This document shows, piece after piece, positions 6,607 to 8,904 of a DNA stretch of 8,904 bases (positions are counted from its first letter, which is position 1; each line of letters starts with the position of its first letter). Position numbers and translations under genes: made by a program. The stretch spans positions 1 to 8,904 of the forward strand of contig JAGZRY010000049.1 in the NCBI GenBank assembly GCA_018381425.1, given 5' to 3'. Source of the stretch: Haemophilus parainfluenzae. Its GTDB lineage: Bacteria; Pseudomonadota; Gammaproteobacteria; Enterobacterales; Pasteurellaceae. Below the pieces are notes generated by a model that was not told the origin of the DNA, made no database searches, and saw nothing but the letters and a program-made list of their open reading frames with translations.

Positions 6607-6636
6607 AAAATAGCTCATCAAAAGTGAGCTATTTTT
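6607..6636 (+). terminator. Intrinsic terminator after nrdD
   Basis: A perfect 11-base stem AAAATAGCTCA / TGAGCTATTTT (6607-6617 and 6625-6635) with a 7-base loop ends in a T run, 21 bases past the nrdD stop. The A-tract and T-tract arms could also let it work on the other strand. Confidence 0.92.
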
Positions 6637-6659
6637 ATTTCAATAAATAAGGAAGTACC

Positions 6660-7241
6660 ATGCCAACACTTACACAAATCACGCAATCCATTATGCAAGA
6701 TCCCGATAATCAATCATTCACAGCAAAAGGAATTGAACCGCTTTTTGCGGCACCAACGACAGCTCGTATTAATATTGTCGGACAAGCCCCCGGAATTAAA
6801 GCCCAAGAAAGTCGTTTATATTGGAATGATAAAAGTGGTGATCGCCTGCGAGAATGGCTAGGCGTGGATCGTGATACCTTTTATCACTCAGGTATGTTTG
6901 CTGTCATTCCGATGGATTTTTATTACCCTGGGAAAGGCAAATCTGGTGATTTACCGCCACGCAAAGGCTTCGCAGAGAAATGGCATGCACCGATTTTAGC
7001 TAACTTGCCCAACATAGCGCTCACCATTCTTATCGGGCAATATGCACAAAAATATTATTTACCAGAAAACGAACTTAATGTGACTGAAACGGTTCACCAT
7101 TTTCGTGATTTTCTCCCTCACTTTCTCCCGCTTGTTCACCCTTCTCCACGCAATCAAATTTGGCTCAAGAAAAATCCATGGTTTGAACAAGAGATTATCC
7201 CAGTATTACAAAAGCAAGTGAAAGCGATTTTATTTCGTTAA
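6660..7241 (+). CDS. Uracil-DNA glycosylase superfamily protein
   Basis: The 193-residue protein belongs to the UDG superfamily, whose members remove uracil or other damaged bases from DNA. Motif 1 is GQAPGIKAQES (41-51), of the GEAPG type seen in families 4 to 6. SGDRLREWLG (59-68) follows, as in many UDG-fold proteins. The core strand-helix ILIGQYAQ is at 123-130, and motif 2 HPSPRN (160-165) holds the base-flipping loop. Motif 1 has Gln42 where family 4 enzymes usually have Glu, and no Fe-S cysteine cluster is seen (the sequence has no Cys at all), so it is not a typical family 4 enzyme. Activity on uracil is unproven. A ribosome-binding site AAGGA lies 6 bases before the ATG, and the gene sits only 24 bases after the nrdD terminator. 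No obvious promoter is seen, so read-through from nrdD or a weak promoter near 6590-6640 is likely. Confidence 0.85.
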   Translation: MPTLTQITQSIMQDPDNQSFTAKGIEPLFAAPTTARINIVGQAPGIKAQESRLYWNDKSGDRLREWLGVDRDTFYHSGMFAVIPMDFYYPGKGKSGDLPPRKGFAEKWHAPILANLPNIALTILIGQYAQKYYLPENELNVTETVHHFRDFLPHFLPLVHPSPRNQIWLKKNPWFEQEIIPVLQKQVKAILFR

Positions 7242-7258
7242 ACAAACATTCCACTCAT

Positions 7259-7296
7259 AAAGTGCGGTCAAAAATATCTGATTTTAGCCACACTTT
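7259..7296 (+). repeat. Imperfect hairpin with an exact USS on its left arm
   Basis: An exact uptake word (7260-7268, followed by TCAAAAA) pairs with a degenerate inverted copy (7287-7295). The arms form 13 pairs including one G-T pair, interrupted by two mismatches, around an 8-base loop. It lies between the UDG-like gene and the transporter gene. The right arm is not followed by a T run, so it is at best a weak terminator. It resembles the perfect USS-pair terminator after the transporter gene, and may be a decayed or half-formed version. Confidence 0.6.
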
Positions 7297-7299
7297 GCT

Positions 7300-7313
7300 T
7301 TGATACTAATCAA
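7300..7313 (+). promoter_or_regulatory. FNR box upstream of the DASS transporter gene
   Basis: TTGATACTAATCAA is a perfect match to TTGAT-N4-ATCAA. Its centre (7306.5) is about 60 bases upstream of the start predicted from the -10 at 7354-7359, close to the class I position (-61.5) used by FNR. The promoter has a poor -35, as expected for activator dependence. Confidence 0.78.
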
Positions 7314-7350
7314 TTTTTAGTATGCCTTATTTTCTGACTGAGGCCTGTTA

Positions 7351-7359
7351 TGCTACAAT
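7351..7359 (+). promoter_or_regulatory. Extended -10 promoter of the DASS transporter gene
   Basis: TGCTACAAT is an extended -10 element (TG-N-TACAAT). A start near 7366-7367 gives a leader of about 22 bases with AGGA before the ATG at 7389. It lies downstream of the alternative ATG at 7350, which argues against that start. Confidence 0.65.
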
Positions 7360-7388
7360 CGCCGACCTTAAAAAATATAGGAAAAAAT

Positions 7389-8786
7389 ATGCAAGTAATA
7401 TCTGTCACAAAATCTCAGCGAAAAGCATGGAATAAACAAACTATTATATTCCTTTCTGATGTAGCTCTCTTTTTTATTCTACTCAATACACTTCCTTTTG
7501 AACCTGCGGCAAATAAAGGGTTATCTTTACTAGCATTTGTAGCTATTTTATGGCTTACCGAAGCCGTCAGTGTAACGATCACTGCATTGTTCGTACCCAT
7601 TTTATCTGTCTTATTAGGATTAGCTAATAGTCGTGAAGCGCTTGTTGCCTTTGCTGATCCAACTATTTTCTTATTCTTTGGTGGCTTTGCACTTGCCACC
7701 GCATTAAATGTGCAAAAAATCGACCAAATGATTTCTAATAAAATCATGCAATTAGCAAAAGGTCGTCTCTTTGTTGCGGTATTTTACCTCTTCTTAGCAA
7801 CAGCATTTTTATCCATGTGGATGAGTAATACCGCTACTGCGGCGATGATGATCCCGCTTTCTATGACCATTTTGAGTCAGTTAGACCGCAATAAAGATCA
7901 CAATACTTATGTATTTGTGTTATTGGGTATTGCCTACAGTGCCACTATTGGAGGGATGGGTACGCTTGTGGGAAGCCCTCCTAATGCCATCGCTGCCTCT
8001 CAGCTTCATTTAGGTTTTGCTGACTGGTTAATGTATGGCACGCCAGTGATGTTAATTTTATTCCCGCTTATTATTGGTTGGTTATACCTTGTTTTTAAAC
8101 CGAAACTCGGTCTTCGTTTTGATGCTGAATTTGCCAAAATTCACATGACGAAAAAACGTATTTTAACCTTAACTATTTTTGTGACCGTGGCGATTCTTTG
8201 GATTTTTGGTGGTTACCTCAATCCAATTCTTTCTCAATTATTAGGGCTACCAAAACCAATTGGCAGTTTTGATAGTATGGTGGCACTCTCCGCTGCAATT
8301 GTCATTTGTGTAACTGGGATCGCAACTTGGAAACAAGTGCAAGAAAATACAGAGTGGGGCGTGTTATTCCTCTTCGGTGGCGGTTTAACCTTAAGTTCTG
8401 TGCTTACCCATTCTGGTGCAAGCAAAATCATGGCAGATGGTATCATCTTCATCATTGAAGGCGGGCACTACTATGTGATGGCATTAATTGTTGCCGCCTT
8501 TATTGTCTGCTTAACTGAGTTTACCTCAAACACAGCAAGTGCTGCTTTACTGGTCCCTATCTTTATTTCCATCGCACAAGCACTGAATATGCCACCGCTT
8601 GGTTTTGCGATGATTATCGGCCTAGGGGCGTCTTGTGCCTTTATGATGCCAGTTGGTACACCACCAAATGCGATTGTGTACTCAACAGGTTTTGTTAAAC
8701 AATCCGAAATGATCCGCGTGGGTAAATTTATTGATTTAACCTGTATGCTAATTATCGGGACAATCGCTTATATCTTCTGGATGTAA
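7389..8786 (+). CDS. DASS-family (SLC13/INDY) anion:Na+ symporter or dicarboxylate exchanger
   Basis: This inner-membrane transporter has 465 residues, the usual DASS length (about 450-490), and is mostly hydrophobic with about 11 predicted membrane segments. It shows the family's inverted-repeat signature twice. SNT is at 146-148 and again at 380-382. G-S/T-PPNAI is at 195-201 and 423-429. In VcINDY these motifs form the substrate site and two sodium sites. Likely substrates are C4-dicarboxylates (succinate, fumarate, malate), but tartrate, citrate or sulfate cannot be excluded. The frame is open from an ATG at 7350. The ATG at 7389 is preferred because AGGA lies 7 bases upstream and the likely promoter lies between the two ATGs. 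The FNR box points to use in anaerobic growth. It is probably monocistronic, closed by a strong terminator. Confidence 0.93.
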   Translation: MQVISVTKSQRKAWNKQTIIFLSDVALFFILLNTLPFEPAANKGLSLLAFVAILWLTEAVSVTITALFVPILSVLLGLANSREALVAFADPTIFLFFGGFALATALNVQKIDQMISNKIMQLAKGRLFVAVFYLFLATAFLSMWMSNTATAAMMIPLSMTILSQLDRNKDHNTYVFVLLGIAYSATIGGMGTLVGSPPNAIAASQLHLGFADWLMYGTPVMLILFPLIIGWLYLVFKPKLGLRFDAEFAKIHMTKKRILTLTIFVTVAILWIFGGYLNPILSQLLGLPKPIGSFDSMVALSAAIVICVTGIATWKQVQENTEWGVLFLFGGGLTLSSVLTHSGASKIMADGIIFIIEGGHYYVMALIVAAFIVCLTEFTSNTASAALLVPIFISIAQALNMPPLGFAMIIGLGASCAFMMPVGTPPNAIVYSTGFVKQSEMIRVGKFIDLTCMLIIGTIAYIFWM

Positions 8787-8801
8787 CCTTTAAAACCTAA
8801 T

Positions 8802-8846
8802 AAGTGCGGTTAAAAACAAGATGATTTTTAACCGCACTTTTTTATT
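8802..8846 (+). terminator. Terminator built from two inverted uptake words
   Basis: A perfect 15-base stem has arms AAGTGCGGTTAAAAA (8802-8816) and TTTTTAACCGCACTT (8825-8839) around an 8-base loop, with a T run after it. Each arm holds an exact uptake word (8802-8810 plus, 8831-8839 minus). Paired inverted uptake words that double as terminators are well known in Haemophilus. It sits 15 bases after the transporter stop. Confidence 0.93.
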
Positions 8847-8852
8847 TTATTT

Positions 8853-8868
8853 ACGCAAACGTTTGCCT
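8853..8868 (+). promoter_or_regulatory. PurR-type operator
   Basis: ACGCAAACGTTTGCCT fits the PurR consensus ANGCAANCGNTTNCNT at every fixed position, with a perfect 12-base inner palindrome GCAAACGTTTGC. It overlaps the expected -35 region of the promoter just downstream, where a repressor would act. The controlled gene lies outside the window. Confidence 0.78.
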
Positions 8869-8890
8869 GAAATAAAAATTAACGTATAAT
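8862..8890 (+). promoter_or_regulatory. Promoter of a gene beyond the right edge
   Basis: A perfect TATAAT (8885-8890) with a weak -35 TTTGCC 17 bases upstream (8862-8867) points rightwards. The PurR-type box covers the -35. The gene is probably purine- or one-carbon-related, by inference from the operator only. Confidence 0.55.
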
Positions 8891-8904
8891 TCGCACAATT
8901 TTTT

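Noticed and set aside
6596..6609. FNR-like site TTGAT-TATG-ATAAA before the UDG-like gene
   Set aside because: It has one mismatch, overlaps the nrdD terminator arm and has no convincing -10 at the right distance. A one-mismatch hit is easily chance in DNA this AT-rich.
1..8904. A novel defence, mobile or biosynthetic system
   Set aside because: Every gene belongs to a well-known core family. There are no transposase, integrase, toxin-antitoxin or CRISPR features, no tRNA-flanked island, and no run of unrecognised genes.

Overview
The window looks like ordinary core chromosome from a Pasteurellaceae bacterium of the Haemophilus type. Nine exact copies of the 9-base Haemophilus DNA-uptake word (AAGTGCGGT or its complement) lie in 8.9 kb. 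Most are followed by the TCA and A/T-rich tail of the Haemophilus subtype. The DNA is AT-rich, and the proteins are close in length and motif to their E. coli counterparts. I cannot name the species with confidence.

Left part (1-2577): the 3' end of a chorismate-using synthase gene (pabB) overlaps by one base a short PLP-enzyme gene of the PabC/aminotransferase class IV type, so the pair probably makes p-aminobenzoate for folate. It meets recN head-on with only 23 bases between them. recN (DNA repair, minus strand) has a good promoter covered by a LexA-type SOS box.

Middle (2597-4240): nadK (NAD kinase, minus strand) and grpE (nucleotide exchange factor of DnaK, plus strand) diverge from a shared AT-rich control region. 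That region holds a sigma70-type promoter in each direction and a possible heat-shock promoter. grpE ends in a strong intrinsic terminator.

Right part (4241-8904): a 218-base control region, the richest part of the window, precedes nrdD (anaerobic ribonucleotide reductase). It holds a perfect FNR box, a 17-base perfect palindrome resembling a Fur site, and two NrdR boxes exactly 32 bases apart around a promoter. A strong terminator follows nrdD. Next come a uracil-DNA-glycosylase-superfamily gene and a DASS-family dicarboxylate/Na+ transporter gene with its own perfect FNR box and extended -10 promoter. The transporter gene ends in a terminator built from two inverted uptake words. At the right edge a PurR-type operator and a -10 box suggest the promoter of a purine-regulated gene outside the window.

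The genes are housekeeping (folate, NADP, chaperone, DNA repair, dNTP synthesis, transport). A theme of the right half is anaerobic life: nrdD and the transporter both appear to be under FNR. I found no mobile element, CRISPR array, RNA gene or defence system, and no convincing new biological system. The findings worth following are regulatory, plus one unusually short class IV PLP enzyme. The start codons of recN, nadK, grpE and the transporter gene are placed downstream of the longest reading frame, from ribosome-binding sites and family alignment.
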